Assembly: GCF_023824195.1 (NCBI RefSeq)
Contig: NZ_CP085442.1
Location: 310,001-374,000, forward strand
Direction: 5' to 3'
Origin: Priestia megaterium
GTDB taxonomy: Bacteria; Bacillota; Bacilli; Bacillales; Bacillaceae_H
DNA length: 64,000 nucleotides
Below the pieces are notes generated by a model, which was not told where the DNA came from, did no database searches, and was given only the letters and a program-made list of their open reading frames with translations. Each line of letters opens with the position of its first letter. The stretch's first letter is position 1. The translations under genes and the position numbers were made by a program. Shown here piece after piece: positions 52,280-60,698 of the stretch.

Positions 52280-53119
52280 ATGGCTGGAATGTACATAAAT
52301 AACATCGTAAGGTTTGGCAAAGAACTGATGGGCCGCATTCATCGAGATGAGCTGCCCAGTTTATCAGCTGAATTGGCTTATTATTTGCTGCTCTCGCTAT
52401 TTCCTTTTTTAATTTTCTTAATTACGCTGATTGGATTTTTGCCATTGGAATCAACAGACCTGCTTGATTTGGTCGAAAATGTAGCGCCACAGCAAACGCT
52501 GCACATGATTGAAAGCAACGTTTCCCATATCATTGGTTCTCATAATGAAAAGCTATTGTCCTTTGGTATCATTGCCACGATGTGGTCTGCTTCAAATGGA
52601 ATTAATGCGATCGTAAGAGCATTTAACCGAGCGTATCACGTACAAGAAAATCGGCCTTTTTTAGTGGCGAGAGGTATGGCAGTTCTCCTTACTTTTGCGA
52701 TGATATTTGTCATTATTGTAGCGCTTTTACTTCCTGTTTTCGGTCATATGATTGGACTTTATTTATCGTCTACGTTTGGATTTTCAGAAACTTTTCTCGC
52801 TTTATGGTCTGCTTCCCGTTGGATTATCAGCGGTCTCATTTTGTTTACTGTTTTTACGGGGTTATATTACTTTGCTCCTAATAAAAAGCTGCTGATTCGA
52901 AATGTTGTAAAAGGAGCAGCTTTTGCTACGGTCGGCTGGACAGTGGTATCAATGCTATTTGCGTATTACGTAAATCATTTCAATAACTATACAGCTACAT
53001 ATGGAAGCTTGGGCGGAATTATTATCCTGCTTATTTGGCTGTATCTATCGGGCATGATTATCGTTATTGGAGGAGAAATTAACGCGATTTTCTACGACCG
53101 TCGAGTCAAATCTTCATAG
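52280..53119 (+). CDS. yfkH: YfkH, YihY/BrkB-family membrane protein
   Basis: A 279-residue protein with six hydrophobic segments, including LLLSLFPFLIFLITLIGFLP and GSLGGIIILLIWLYLSGMI. These are the typical YihY motifs once misnamed RNase BN. Function is unknown; transport or envelope roles have been proposed. It follows yfkI by 14 bases with AAGGAGG and is the last gene of the yfkJIH operon. Confidence 0.88.
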   Translation: MAGMYINNIVRFGKELMGRIHRDELPSLSAELAYYLLLSLFPFLIFLITLIGFLPLESTDLLDLVENVAPQQTLHMIESNVSHIIGSHNEKLLSFGIIATMWSASNGINAIVRAFNRAYHVQENRPFLVARGMAVLLTFAMIFVIIVALLLPVFGHMIGLYLSSTFGFSETFLALWSASRWIISGLILFTVFTGLYYFAPNKKLLIRNVVKGAAFATVGWTVVSMLFAYYVNHFNNYTATYGSLGGIIILLIWLYLSGMIIVIGGEINAIFYDRRVKSS

Positions 53120-53188
53120 TCACAAATTGGGATGAAATCATTCGCAAGATATGAGCATACTAACAAAATGAAAGGGAGGTTTTACATC

Positions 53189-53296
53189 ATGACAAAGCAT
53201 ACAAAAAAAGACGGAAGCAATACAAAGCAAAATAAAAAGAGCCAGCCGAAGCATAAAACAAGCAACAGCCAAAATGGACAAAACGGTTACCATTAA
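53189..53296 (+). CDS. 35-residue Lys/Asn/Gln-rich small protein
   Basis: ATG 53189 lies 9 bases after GGGAGG. The peptide is extremely hydrophilic (starts MTKHTKKDGSNTK, ends NGQNGYH), resembling in composition the minor small acid-soluble spore proteins of Bacillus, for example SspP. It is followed by a strong terminator. Both the ribosome site and the terminator support a real gene. Identity as a spore protein is a guess. Confidence 0.6.
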   Translation: MTKHTKKDGSNTKQNKKSQPKHKTSNSQNGQNGYH

Positions 53297-53314
53297 GGCA
53301 TCGATTTCCATAAT

Positions 53315-53345
53315 AAAAAGCCTAACAAATACGTTAGGCTTTTTT
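53315..53345. terminator. Bidirectional terminator
   Basis: AAAAAGCCTAAC-6 bases-GTTAGGCTTTTTT, between the small gene and the convergent P-type ATPase gene. Confidence 0.9.
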
Positions 53346-53348
53346 GCG

Positions 53349-55268
53349 TTAAGATTTTAGCAAGCGAAGGCCGTTTAAGATAACTAAAATGGTGCTGCCT
53401 TCGTGACCTATAACACCAAATGGCATATCAAGCACTTGGAAAAAATTCGAACAAATTAATAAAAAGATGACGGCAATAGAAAAAATAACGTTTTGCTTCA
53501 CAATTGAGTTCATTCGTCTGGAAAGAGCTACTGCATCCGAAATTTTTGATAGATCATTTTTCATTAAAACGATATCCGCTGTTTCAAGTGCCACATCCGT
53601 TCCTTCTCCCATGGCTACTCCAACGTTAGCAGTAGCAAGAGCAGGTGCATCGTTAATGCCATCTCCCACCATTGAAACGGTAGGGAATTTTTCTTTTAAC
53701 GCTTTAATTTTATCTACTTTAGCTTCCGGCAAACATTCTGCAATGTATTCATCGACGGCACATTCTTTTGAAATGGCTTCGGCTGTTTTTTCGCTGTCTC
53801 CTGTAATCATGACGGTATGAATACCCTGCTCTTTAAGAGATTTAACAGCGTCTACAGCTTCTGTTCGTACAACGTCTTTTAGCGCAAGCAATCCCACAAT
53901 ACCATGCTGGTCTTTTGCGTACACAATCGTTTTTCCTTCACTGGCAAGCGTAGATGAAATCCCATTTTCAAATTCAGCTGCATCTTCTTTACCTACAAAA
54001 TCTGCTTTTCCTATCTTCCATGTATCTCCTTGAAGAGACCCAATGACACCATATCCGGGAACGTCTTCAAGTGAATCTGGCTGAACGAGCGTCAATTCCT
54101 GCTTGTTTTTCACAAAGTCAACAATGGATTGAGCAAGCGGATGATTGGACTGACGTTCAATTGATGCTATTTTAATAAGAAATTCCTGCTCGTTCATATC
54201 AGAACGTACAATGACATTTGTCACTTCTGGCTTCCCTTTTGTTAACGTTCCTGTTTTGTCAAAAGCAATTGCGCTTAAATGGCTTAATCTTTCCAAATGC
54301 ACGCCGCCTTTGAACAAAATTCCTTTTTTTGCTCCGTTTGAAATAGCAGACAGCGAAGCAGGGGTGATAGATGCAACCAGGGCGCAAGGAGACGCTACAA
54401 CTAAGAGAATCATTGCACGGTAAAATGTCTCGGTCCAGCTCCATCCAAGCACATAGTGTGGGAGAAATAGCATAACTGCCACAACCGATAGAACAATTTT
54501 TACGTATGTGCCTTCAAATCGTTCAATAAACAATTGAGAAGGAGACTTTTCACTTTGAGCCGTTTGAACAAGTTGAATGATCTTTTGAAACAGCGTCTCA
54601 GCACTTGGCTTTGTCATTTTAATGGTAATGGCGCCTTTCACATTCACCGTGCCCGCGAATACTTCATCATCGAGCTGTTTTAGTACAGGAACAGATTCCC
54701 CCGTAATAGCAGCCTGATCAATCGTTGTTTGACCAGAGACAACAATACCATCGGATGGCACTCGTTCACCCGGCTTAACTAGCAGCAAGTCTCCGATTTG
54801 TAAATCCGAAATGGATACAATTTCTTCTTGATCTCCAATCAGACGCGTTGCTTCTTGCGGCTGTAAATTCATCAAGGCGCTAATTTCTCGGTTGCTTTTA
54901 TTCATGGTGTACGTTTCTAACGCACCGCTTAATGCAAAAATGAAAATAAGCATAGCACCTTCTGTCCAGTAGCCAATTACAGCCGCTCCAATGGCTGCAA
55001 TAATCATTAACATTTCGACATTCAATTCTTTATTTTCAATCGTTTCTTCAATGCCTTCTTTTGCTTTAGCAAATCCGCCTATCACGTAAGCTAATACAAA
55101 GAGCGTAATAGATACAGCAGTATCCTGCTGTTTTGACAGCAGCCAGCCAGCTAAAATCAGCACGCCGCTTAACAGTGCAGCAATGAGTTCACCATGTGTT
55201 TTCAATACGTTGACAGCAGAAGATGTTTGAGGCGTTTGTTCTTGTTTTTTAGGTAACGCATTTTCCAT
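53349..55268 (-). CDS. pfeT: P1B-type metal efflux ATPase (PfeT/ZosA-like)
   Basis: A 639-residue membrane pump. Motifs are TGES (actuator), SPC in the metal-binding membrane helix (VVASPCALVAS), DKTGTLTKG (phosphorylated Asp), and GDGINDAPAL. The C-terminal helix carries HEGSTILVILNGLRLL. The SPC motif and lack of an N-terminal Cys-rich metal domain mark the P1B-4 subgroup, whose Bacillus member exports Fe2+ (earlier called a zinc ATPase). ATG 55268 follows AAGGAGG; the frame extends 15 codons upstream through a metal-box-like sequence. Peroxide- or iron-responsive control is expected from relatives. Confidence 0.9.
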   Translation of the reverse strand: MENALPKKQEQTPQTSSAVNVLKTHGELIAALLSGVLILAGWLLSKQQDTAVSITLFVLAYVIGGFAKAKEGIEETIENKELNVEMLMIIAAIGAAVIGYWTEGAMLIFIFALSGALETYTMNKSNREISALMNLQPQEATRLIGDQEEIVSISDLQIGDLLLVKPGERVPSDGIVVSGQTTIDQAAITGESVPVLKQLDDEVFAGTVNVKGAITIKMTKPSAETLFQKIIQLVQTAQSEKSPSQLFIERFEGTYVKIVLSVVAVMLFLPHYVLGWSWTETFYRAMILLVVASPCALVASITPASLSAISNGAKKGILFKGGVHLERLSHLSAIAFDKTGTLTKGKPEVTNVIVRSDMNEQEFLIKIASIERQSNHPLAQSIVDFVKNKQELTLVQPDSLEDVPGYGVIGSLQGDTWKIGKADFVGKEDAAEFENGISSTLASEGKTIVYAKDQHGIVGLLALKDVVRTEAVDAVKSLKEQGIHTVMITGDSEKTAEAISKECAVDEYIAECLPEAKVDKIKALKEKFPTVSMVGDGINDAPALATANVGVAMGEGTDVALETADIVLMKNDLSKISDAVALSRRMNSIVKQNVIFSIAVIFLLICSNFFQVLDMPFGVIGHEGSTILVILNGLRLLKS

Positions 55269-55298
55269 ACAAATCCTCCTTGAACGATAATTGAGAAG

Positions 55299-55315
55299 AA
55301 TAATCACAATCATTA
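55299..55315 (-). promoter_or_regulatory. Candidate Fur/PerR-like box upstream of pfeT
   Basis: On the minus strand TAATGATTGTGATTATT resembles the 7-1-7 inverted Fur/PerR box TGATAATNATTATCA only in part. B. subtilis pfeT is under PerR and Fur control. Weak call. Confidence 0.4.
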
Positions 55316-55446
55316 CCCCTAAAAAAGCACGAAAGCTGCCATCTCAGCGATAGCAGCACATTTTTTCAGTTCTTCTCTTTTAAATTGGGATATTTAGTAT
55401 AGTATAGCACGGAACAAGCAAGGAGGTAACGACTAACGCTTAAAAA

Positions 55447-55482
55447 ATAAAAACAGAATGCAGCTGGACGTCTGCATTCTGT
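55447..55482 (-). terminator. Terminator after the BH0509-like gene
   Basis: ACAGAATGCAG-8 bases-CTGCATTCTGT, perfect arms; the T tract lies on the minus strand. Confidence 0.8.
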
Positions 55483-55492
55483 AAAAAACGTA

Positions 55493-55642
55493 CTACATAT
55501 CTAAATGCTCTTCATAATATTTATAAGCGGAAGTGTAAATGTGCTCGATATCGGCATCCGTCATGTACATTAAGGTTTCACGGTCAATCCCCTTCATTGT
55601 TTCAATAAATGTAATCATGTTTTTACGTTCTTGTCTGCTCAT
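55493..55642 (-). CDS. BH0509-family small protein
   Basis: A 49-residue acidic protein starting MSRQERKNMITFIE with MTDADIEHIY in the middle, the pattern of the short BH0509-type proteins found in Bacillus. Function unknown. ATG 55642 follows GGAGAGGAG, and a perfect hairpin terminator lies 10 bases after the stop, so it is an independent gene. Confidence 0.7.
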   Translation of the reverse strand: MSRQERKNMITFIETMKGIDRETLMYMTDADIEHIYTSAYKYYEEHLDM

Positions 55643-55801
55643 TTATTATTCTCCTCTCCATCTGTTTTAATACAGTTTATTATATTTAATTGTATTATAT
55701 AACAGAAAAAGTATTTTGTGTGGATTTTTTTTAAAAATAGGCAAAAAAATTTAGAAAGACGTAAATAATTGACTATATAGAAAAAAGTGTTTTATAATTT
55801 A

Positions 55802-55823
55802 TATATGAACATATGCTCATATA
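55802..55823 (+). promoter_or_regulatory. CzrA-type operator
   Basis: TATATGAACATATGCTCATATA is an imperfect 22-base inverted repeat of the ArsR/SmtB type (TGAACAT/TGCTCA halves), 28 bases before the repressor gene. It probably gives autoregulation of the czrA-czcD operon by Zn. Confidence 0.75.
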
Positions 55824-55850
55824 CTTTCATATAATGAACGGAGAGATGTT

Positions 55851-56168
55851 ATGAAAAAAGATGAACATTCGTTTTTATCGCCTCAAACAGTAGAAGAAGC
55901 GTCAAGAATACTAAAAGCTATTTCAGATCCTACGAGAATGAAAATTCTTTATTTACTATTTCAAGAAGAGTGTTCAGTCGGTCATATGGTTGAAGTGCTT
56001 GGTGTTTCACAGTCAGCTATTTCACATCAGTTAACTCACTTGCGTCATTTACGTTTAGTAAAATATCGCCGTGAAGGGAATACGTATTTCTATACGTATG
56101 ATGATGAACACGTAGTTGGAATTTTGCATCAAGTGATTCAGCACGTAGAATGCGCACATAACGAATAA
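55851..56168 (+). CDS. czrA: ArsR/SmtB-family metal-sensing repressor (CzrA-like)
   Basis: A 105-residue winged-helix repressor (ISDPTRMKILYLL, GVSQSAISHQLTHLRHLRLV). The alpha-5 metal site of CzrA, DxHx10Hxx(H/E), is seen as D85-x-H87-x10-H98-V-E-C101: the last ligand position is Cys rather than His or Glu, with His103 two residues later. It should sense Zn2+ or Co2+ and repress czcD. ATG after GGAGAG. It lies 15 bases before czcD. Confidence 0.9.
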   Translation: MKKDEHSFLSPQTVEEASRILKAISDPTRMKILYLLFQEECSVGHMVEVLGVSQSAISHQLTHLRHLRLVKYRREGNTYFYTYDDEHVVGILHQVIQHVECAHNE

Positions 56169-56183
56169 AAGGAGGGGCTTTGC

Positions 56184-57104
56184 ATGAGTCATGATCATCA
56201 TCACCATGGTCACCACCATCATTTTGATACACAGCGTGAAGGTAACAAAAAAGGCCTGCTCATTGCACTAATTATCACAGCAGGTATTATGGTTCTTGAG
56301 TTTGTTGGTGGACTTCTTACAAATAGCTTAGCGTTATTATCTGATAGCGGACATATGCTGTCTGATACAACCTCACTTGCTCTTAGCCTCGTAGCGATAT
56401 GGTTTGCTAACCGAGCTGCATCGGCTAAAAAAACGTACGGTTATTATCGGTTTGAAATATTAGCGGCTCTTTTTAACGGAGTGGCCCTGTTTATAATAGC
56501 AGGATTCATCATATATGAAGCCTATCAGCGCGTATTAGAGCCGCAGTCTGTAGCAAGCGGCAGCATGATGGTGATTGCTGCTGTTGGTTTACTTGCTAAT
56601 TTAATCAGCGCATGGTCACTTATGAGACAAGGCGATGTAAAAGGAAATGTAAATTTACGCAGCGCTTACTTACATGTATTAGGAGACGCTTTAGGGTCAA
56701 TTGGAGCTATTGTAGCGGGACTTCTTATGATGCTGTTTGGATGGTATATTGCTGATCCTATTATTTCTGTAGTTGTGTCAGTATTAATTTTAAAAAGTGC
56801 TTGGGGCGTGCTTGCTCACAGCGTTCATATTTTAATGGAAGGCTCTCCTGAAGGAGTGGATCACAGTGAAATAAAAAAACTTCTTGAAAACATTGAAGGA
56901 GTTAAAGATGTGCATGATTTACACATTTGGACGATCACTTCAGGGCTAGACTCATTGAGTTGTCATATGCGCGTAGAAGATGGAAAAGATTGTCAGTGGA
57001 TTTTGCAAAAAGCTATCGATTTAGTTCACGATCACTGCGGCATTGAGCATACGACGATTCAAATTGAAAAGTCAGCTCTTCAGCACGGGACGCTAAAAGT
57101 TTAA
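56184..57104 (+). CDS. czcD: Cation diffusion facilitator (CzcD-like Zn/Co/Cd exporter)
   Basis: A 306-residue membrane antiporter with six hydrophobic segments and a C-terminal cytosolic domain. It begins with a His cluster (HDHHHHGHHHH). Membrane metal-site motifs are SDSGHMLSD (helix II) and HVLGDALGSIG (helix V), giving the HD-HD site used for Zn. It is co-transcribed with czrA behind AAAGGAGG and controlled by it. The perfect 20-base palindromic terminator after it is shared with the convergent MFS gene. Confidence 0.94.
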   Translation: MSHDHHHHGHHHHFDTQREGNKKGLLIALIITAGIMVLEFVGGLLTNSLALLSDSGHMLSDTTSLALSLVAIWFANRAASAKKTYGYYRFEILAALFNGVALFIIAGFIIYEAYQRVLEPQSVASGSMMVIAAVGLLANLISAWSLMRQGDVKGNVNLRSAYLHVLGDALGSIGAIVAGLLMMLFGWYIADPIISVVVSVLILKSAWGVLAHSVHILMEGSPEGVDHSEIKKLLENIEGVKDVHDLHIWTITSGLDSLSCHMRVEDGKDCQWILQKAIDLVHDHCGIEHTTIQIEKSALQHGTLKV

Positions 57105-57142
57105 AAAACAAGCGAGAACTTATAAGTTCTCGCTTGTTTTTT
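57103..57142. terminator. Bidirectional terminator, perfect 40-base palindrome
   Basis: AAAAAACAAGCGAGAACTTA followed directly by its complement. Confidence 0.93.
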
Positions 57143-58304
57143 GCTGCATAGGAATTTTTTGTCCGAACATAAAAAGAACGATAAAAATAAGGCCAAGCAT
57201 TCCGCTAATAATATTAAAAAAGCTGACATGGTGAAAGAACTGAATAAAAGTACCGCCAATGTAAGGGCCGGCAAGGCTTCCGATACTAAAAGCAATACCG
57301 CATAGTAAATTGCCTGTAGGCAGTAAACGAGTAGGGATTAAATCTGTCATATAGCTAATTCCTAAACTAAACGTAGAACCTACAACCATGCCTGCTATAA
57401 ATAAACAAGCTACTAATGGAATAGCGGTTTCTTCTAATAAACTTGCTGTAAAAAACGTCACGGCTCCAATTGATAAAATCCATCCTAATACTAACTTCCG
57501 TCCGAATTTATCGCTCAGTATCCCAAGAGGAAGCTGAAATACAATAGCTCCAACTGCAAAGGAAGTCAGCAGCAGTGAAATAAACTCTACTTGCAAACCA
57601 ATTCGTAAACCATATACAGGAAAGCTTCCGTTCAGTGATGATTCTAAAAAACCATATCCAAAAGGCGGCAAAAAAGCAATCCAAGCATATTTAGCCGCTT
57701 TAGAAAATCGCTTAGCCGTTTCTTTTAATGAATTAACCTCAATTTCTTGTAGGGGGAATTCATTTTTTATCAAAAATAAAAATACCCACGTTATGAGGCA
57801 TAGAGCTGAAGAAATCATAAAAGGAAGTGCTTGGCTAATTTCAATTAACGGCGTCATTAAAGGACCAACAGCAAAACCAATACCAAAAAACAGCCCGTAC
57901 AATGAAATGTTTCGACCTCGTTTATCAGCAGGGGAAGATGATGTAATCCACGTTTGAGTTCCAAAGTGCAGCGCGTGATCTCCTATTCCAATAAATAAAC
58001 GGAGCACAAACCAAAAAACAACAGATTTCCACAGGGGAAACAAAGCTAAAGATACAATAACTAAAAGTCCGCCTGCTGCGATAATTGGTTTATATCCGTA
58101 TCTGCGAAGCGGCCCTTCCATAAAAGGAGAAATAAATAAAATGCCTAGGTACAATCCAGTTGCGTTTAATCCATTTATAGTAGAAGAAAGACCGTCTTTC
58201 TCAAAAATAATAGCAATTAAAGGCAGCAGCATACCTTGGCTGAATCCAGAAATGGCGACAAGGCTAACTAAAATCCAGAAACGTTGTTGATGAGTAGCAC
58301 TCAT
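57120..58304 (-). CDS. MFS transporter (YfkF-like)
   Basis: A 394-residue major facilitator with twelve hydrophobic segments and the loop 8-9 motif DKFGRKLVLG. The family exports drugs, sugars or metabolites; substrate unknown. It may match B. subtilis YfkF, which lies in the same region near yfkE and yfkD, or be an exporter for phenolic acids given its divergence from padC (inference). ATG 58304 fits the AGAGG site best; an in-frame ATG at 58313 is too close to it. Confidence 0.8.
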   Translation of the reverse strand: MSATHQQRFWILVSLVAISGFSQGMLLPLIAIIFEKDGLSSTINGLNATGLYLGILFISPFMEGPLRRYGYKPIIAAGGLLVIVSLALFPLWKSVVFWFVLRLFIGIGDHALHFGTQTWITSSSPADKRGRNISLYGLFFGIGFAVGPLMTPLIEISQALPFMISSALCLITWVFLFLIKNEFPLQEIEVNSLKETAKRFSKAAKYAWIAFLPPFGYGFLESSLNGSFPVYGLRIGLQVEFISLLLTSFAVGAIVFQLPLGILSDKFGRKLVLGWILSIGAVTFFTASLLEETAIPLVACLFIAGMVVGSTFSLGISYMTDLIPTRLLPTGNLLCGIAFSIGSLAGPYIGGTFIQFFHHVSFFNIISGMLGLIFIVLFMFGQKIPMQQKTSENL

Positions 58305-58405
58305 AGCATTCAACCTCTTTTTATCTATATTTTGTCAATCCAACTGTTTAATCGTACAAGGAAAACGCTTTATTGACAAGGATGTAGACGTGCTGTGCTG
58401 TTAAT

Positions 58406-58434
58406 TTGACATCTTTTTATAAGGGAAGTAGAAT
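58406..58434 (+). promoter_or_regulatory. Sigma-A promoter of the padC operon
   Basis: TTGACA (58406-58411), 17-base spacer, TAGAAT (58429-58434), close to consensus. Confidence 0.85.
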
Positions 58435-58435
58435 A

Positions 58436-58460
58436 AAACATGTAAATAGTTACATGTTTT
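58436..58460 (+). promoter_or_regulatory. PadR-type operator
   Basis: AAAACATGTAA-3 bases-TTACATGTTTT, perfect 11-base arms, containing ATGT-N8-ACAT, the PadR-family recognition form. It overlaps the expected transcription start. No padR gene is in the window. Confidence 0.85.
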
Positions 58461-58476
58461 TATTTACAAATAAAAA

Positions 58477-58659
58477 GTGATCGCTAGGATACAAACAGTG
58501 CTTAAGAAAATAGCGACATTCACAATCAATGTCGGTACAACGATTGTCATTGGTCATACAGGAAGTGCAAAATATAAACGCTTACACGACCGCGTTTTTC
58601 TAGGCGCTGCTGTGAGACGCCCAGACAGCGTTGTGTTAGACATATACGAAGTGTTATAA
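58477..58659 (+). CDS. Possible 60-residue protein at the head of the padC operon
   Basis: GTG 58477 starts a 60-codon frame between the promoter/operator and padC, ending 20 bases before the padC ATG. The text ([37 protein letters not shown]) looks protein-like and codon use fits the neighbours, but there is no good ribosome site before the GTG. It may be a real small gene, a leader peptide, or chance. I do not recognise it. Confidence 0.4.
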   Translation: MIARIQTVLKKIATFTINVGTTIVIGHTGSAKYKRLHDRVFLGAAVRRPDSVVLDIYEVL

Positions 58660-58679
58660 ATCAAAGGAGCGATATAAAA

Positions 58680-59168
58680 ATGGAAAAATTTATTGGAAAT
58701 CATATGATTTACACATACGAAAACGGATGGGAATATGAAATTTATATCAAAAACGAAAATACAATCGATTACCGTATTCATAGCGGAATGGTGGCAGGAC
58801 GATGGGTTCGCGACCAAAAAGTAGATATTGTGAAATTAACAGAAGGTGTATATAAAGTATCGTGGACTGAACCGACTGGAACAGATGTATCTTTGAACTT
58901 TATGCCTTATGAAAAACGGATGCACGGCATTATTTTCTTCCCGAAATGGGTACATGAACATCCTGAAATTACCGTGTGCTATCAAAATAATCATATTGAT
59001 TTAATGCATGAATCCCGTGAAAAATACGAAACATATCCGAAATACGTTGTACCCGAATTTGCTGACATTACATTTATCAAAAATGTCGGAGCGAACAATG
59101 AGGAAGTTATCGCTCAAGCGCCTTACGAAGGAATGACAAATGATATTCGCGCCGGAAAATTAATTTAA
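58680..59168 (+). CDS. padC: Phenolic acid decarboxylase
   Basis: A 162-residue soluble enzyme that decarboxylates ferulic, p-coumaric and caffeic acid to vinyl phenols, detoxifying plant phenolics. The strongly conserved family text is present: [45 protein letters not shown] and [10 protein letters not shown]. The Tyr and Glu active-site residues lie in these segments. AAAGGAG ribosome site. Substrate induction through PadR is expected from the upstream operator. Confidence 0.96.
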   Translation: MEKFIGNHMIYTYENGWEYEIYIKNENTIDYRIHSGMVAGRWVRDQKVDIVKLTEGVYKVSWTEPTGTDVSLNFMPYEKRMHGIIFFPKWVHEHPEITVCYQNNHIDLMHESREKYETYPKYVVPEFADITFIKNVGANNEEVIAQAPYEGMTNDIRAGKLI

Positions 59169-59185
59169 CACAGAGTCATAAAAAA

Positions 59186-59273
59186 GGCTGAGACAAAAGT
59201 ATTTTAGTTGAAGGAAGATCCGAACGATGAATCGAGATTCTTGATGGAGAATCAAATTCGTTCGGATTTTTTT
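59186..59273 (+). repeat. Intergenic repeat copy 1, terminator-like
   Basis: GGCTGAGACAAAAGTATTTTAG, then a hairpin ATCCGAACGA...TCGTTCGGAT with a T run. The same unit recurs at 59742-59828 and in short form at 61764-61825. It sits directly after padC and probably serves as its terminator. Confidence 0.85.
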
Positions 59274-59357
59274 ATGGTGACGGTGTAACAAGTATCCATA
59301 TTGAGAGTAGTTGGTTATATAAAAAGCGGTTTATAATGAAGTAAAGGAGTGAAGAAA

Positions 59358-59741
59358 ATGGAATTCAACATGAAAAAAGAGGCGGGGTTTACAACAAATC
59401 TTCCTTATGGAGAGCTACATATCGCCGGAGATGAAGAGTATGGCTTTCGTCCGTATCAGCTAATGGTATCGTCAATTGCTGTTTGCAGCGGAGGCGTGTT
59501 AAGAAAGATTCTAGAGAAAAAAAGAATCGCTTTTTCCGATTTACGCATCCAAGCTGATGTGACACGAAATGATGAAAAAGCGGGGCGAATCGAAAAAATT
59601 CATTTGCACTATATCATCACAGGAGAAGACCTGCCATTAGACAAAATTGAAAAATCAGTTGAGCTAGCACGAAAAAATTGTTCGATGCTACAGTCGGTTG
59701 TGGACAGTATTGAAGTGACAGAAACTTTCGAAATTAAATGA
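59358..59741 (+). CDS. OsmC-family protein
   Basis: A 127-residue protein of the OsmC superfamily, smaller and more distant than Ohr. The two conserved Cys are in VCSGGVLRKIL and RKNCSMLQS, and the RPYQLMVSSIA segment matches OsmC-type core helices. It may reduce hydroperoxides or polysulfides; activity is unknown. ATG 59358 is chosen since AAAGGAG lies 9 bases upstream; a GTG at 59349 is too near that site. It is flanked by two copies of the same intergenic repeat. Confidence 0.8.
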   Translation: MEFNMKKEAGFTTNLPYGELHIAGDEEYGFRPYQLMVSSIAVCSGGVLRKILEKKRIAFSDLRIQADVTRNDEKAGRIEKIHLHYIITGEDLPLDKIEKSVELARKNCSMLQSVVDSIEVTETFEIK

Positions 59742-59828
59742 GGTTGGGACAAAAGTATTTTAGTTGAAGAAGATCCGAACGATGAATCGAGATTCTTGAT
59801 AGAGAATCAAATTCGTTCGGATTTTTTT
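59742..59828 (+). repeat. Intergenic repeat copy 2, terminator-like
   Basis: Nearly identical to copy 1 (few substitutions over about 87 bases). It starts directly after the OsmC stop codon and carries the same hairpin and T run. Confidence 0.88.
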
Positions 59829-59872
59829 AGGGTGATGATGCACGTAGGTTTTATGTATGTAGGTACTGCTAG

Positions 59873-60000
59873 CTGGTGATTGGAGGGCAAGACGAAGACT
59901 CCTGCGGGAAAAGCGCAACAGGTGAGACCGCAGGAGCGGAAGCGACGAGGAGGCTCACCGCCCGCCCGCGGAAAGCGAAGTCTGGCATGGAAATCACCAG
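59873..60000. repeat. GC-rich 128-base structured element with inverted ends
   Basis: Bounded by CTGGTGATT and its complement AATCACCAG. Inside are CTCCTGCGGG pairing with CCGCAGGAG, GGTGAG pairing with CTCACC, and CCGCCCGCCCGCGG. It is far more GC-rich than its surroundings. Similar sequences recur between genes in Bacillus-group genomes (from memory). It resembles a MITE-like or RNA-forming dispersed repeat; no gene is supported here. Confidence 0.7.
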
Positions 60001-60081
60001 TGTTGTCACAAGCGATCCATACGAGCTCCTTGCTCCCATTTGTTCGTCTTTAGATGGAATGGACTTAGCTACGTCTCAATC

Positions 60082-60498
60082 TCATATTTCCTTTGGTTTG
60101 CTTCCGGCTTTATCAAAATAGCGCATGCGTTCAGGAGTCAGCTGAAGAAGCAAATAATGTGGGTCATCTGGACTTTTAATCCACTCTTTTAACTTTTCAT
60201 TCCAAAATTTCTTTTTTAACTCTTCATTTGTTTCTACATTTACTTTGGCTTCTACCTCTACATACGGATCACTCCAACCTTGCCCATCATAGCCTAACAA
60301 AATATGAACGTAAGGGTTTTTTTCTAGTTCTTCGACTTTATGGGTATCTTTATTGGTGGCGGTGTAGAGCACAAGATCTTCATGAAAAAACATCATAAAG
60401 CGTGAATAAGGTTTTCCATCTTGAATTGTAGCTAACGTTCCAATTGTATAGTCATCCAGTACGGATAAAATTTGATTTTTTACATCATTATTGCTCAT
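60082..60498 (-). CDS. Pyridoxamine 5'-phosphate oxidase-like stress protein (YdaG type)
   Basis: A 138-residue split-barrel flavin-binding-type protein. The pattern YTIGTLATIQDGKPYSRFM and YTATNKDTHKVEEL matches general stress protein 26 (YdaG) of B. subtilis, a sigma-B gene, and related PNPOx-like proteins. Its catalytic role is unproven. Ribosome site AAGGAG precedes the ATG. A GGGTAA lies upstream on this strand but no properly spaced GTTTAA accompanies it, so sigma-B control is not supported by sequence. Confidence 0.82.
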   Translation of the reverse strand: MSNNDVKNQILSVLDDYTIGTLATIQDGKPYSRFMMFFHEDLVLYTATNKDTHKVEELEKNPYVHILLGYDGQGWSDPYVEVEAKVNVETNEELKKKFWNEKLKEWIKSPDDPHYLLLQLTPERMRYFDKAGSKPKEI

Positions 60499-60698
60499 TT
60501 TTTCACTCCTTATTATATCTTTTTACCCTTGGTAGTTTGGCTGATTTTTAAATATCTTAATCAAAAATCAATTAAGGGTTTATCATTTATAAAAATAGGT
60601 TAAAAATACTAACATTGACGGTGAGTCTATACAAATTCCATTAATTTGATATGATTGATTTTGTTGTCAAAAAATGAATAAGGTAGGTGTACATATCG

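Noticed and set aside
59876..60121. Plus-strand 81-codon frame
   Set aside because: It is made of the GC-rich repeat element and the antisense of the PNPOx-like gene.
60498..60560. Sigma-B promoter for the YdaG-like gene
   Set aside because: GGGTAA is present on the minus strand but no GTTTAA-like box sits 12-14 bases upstream.
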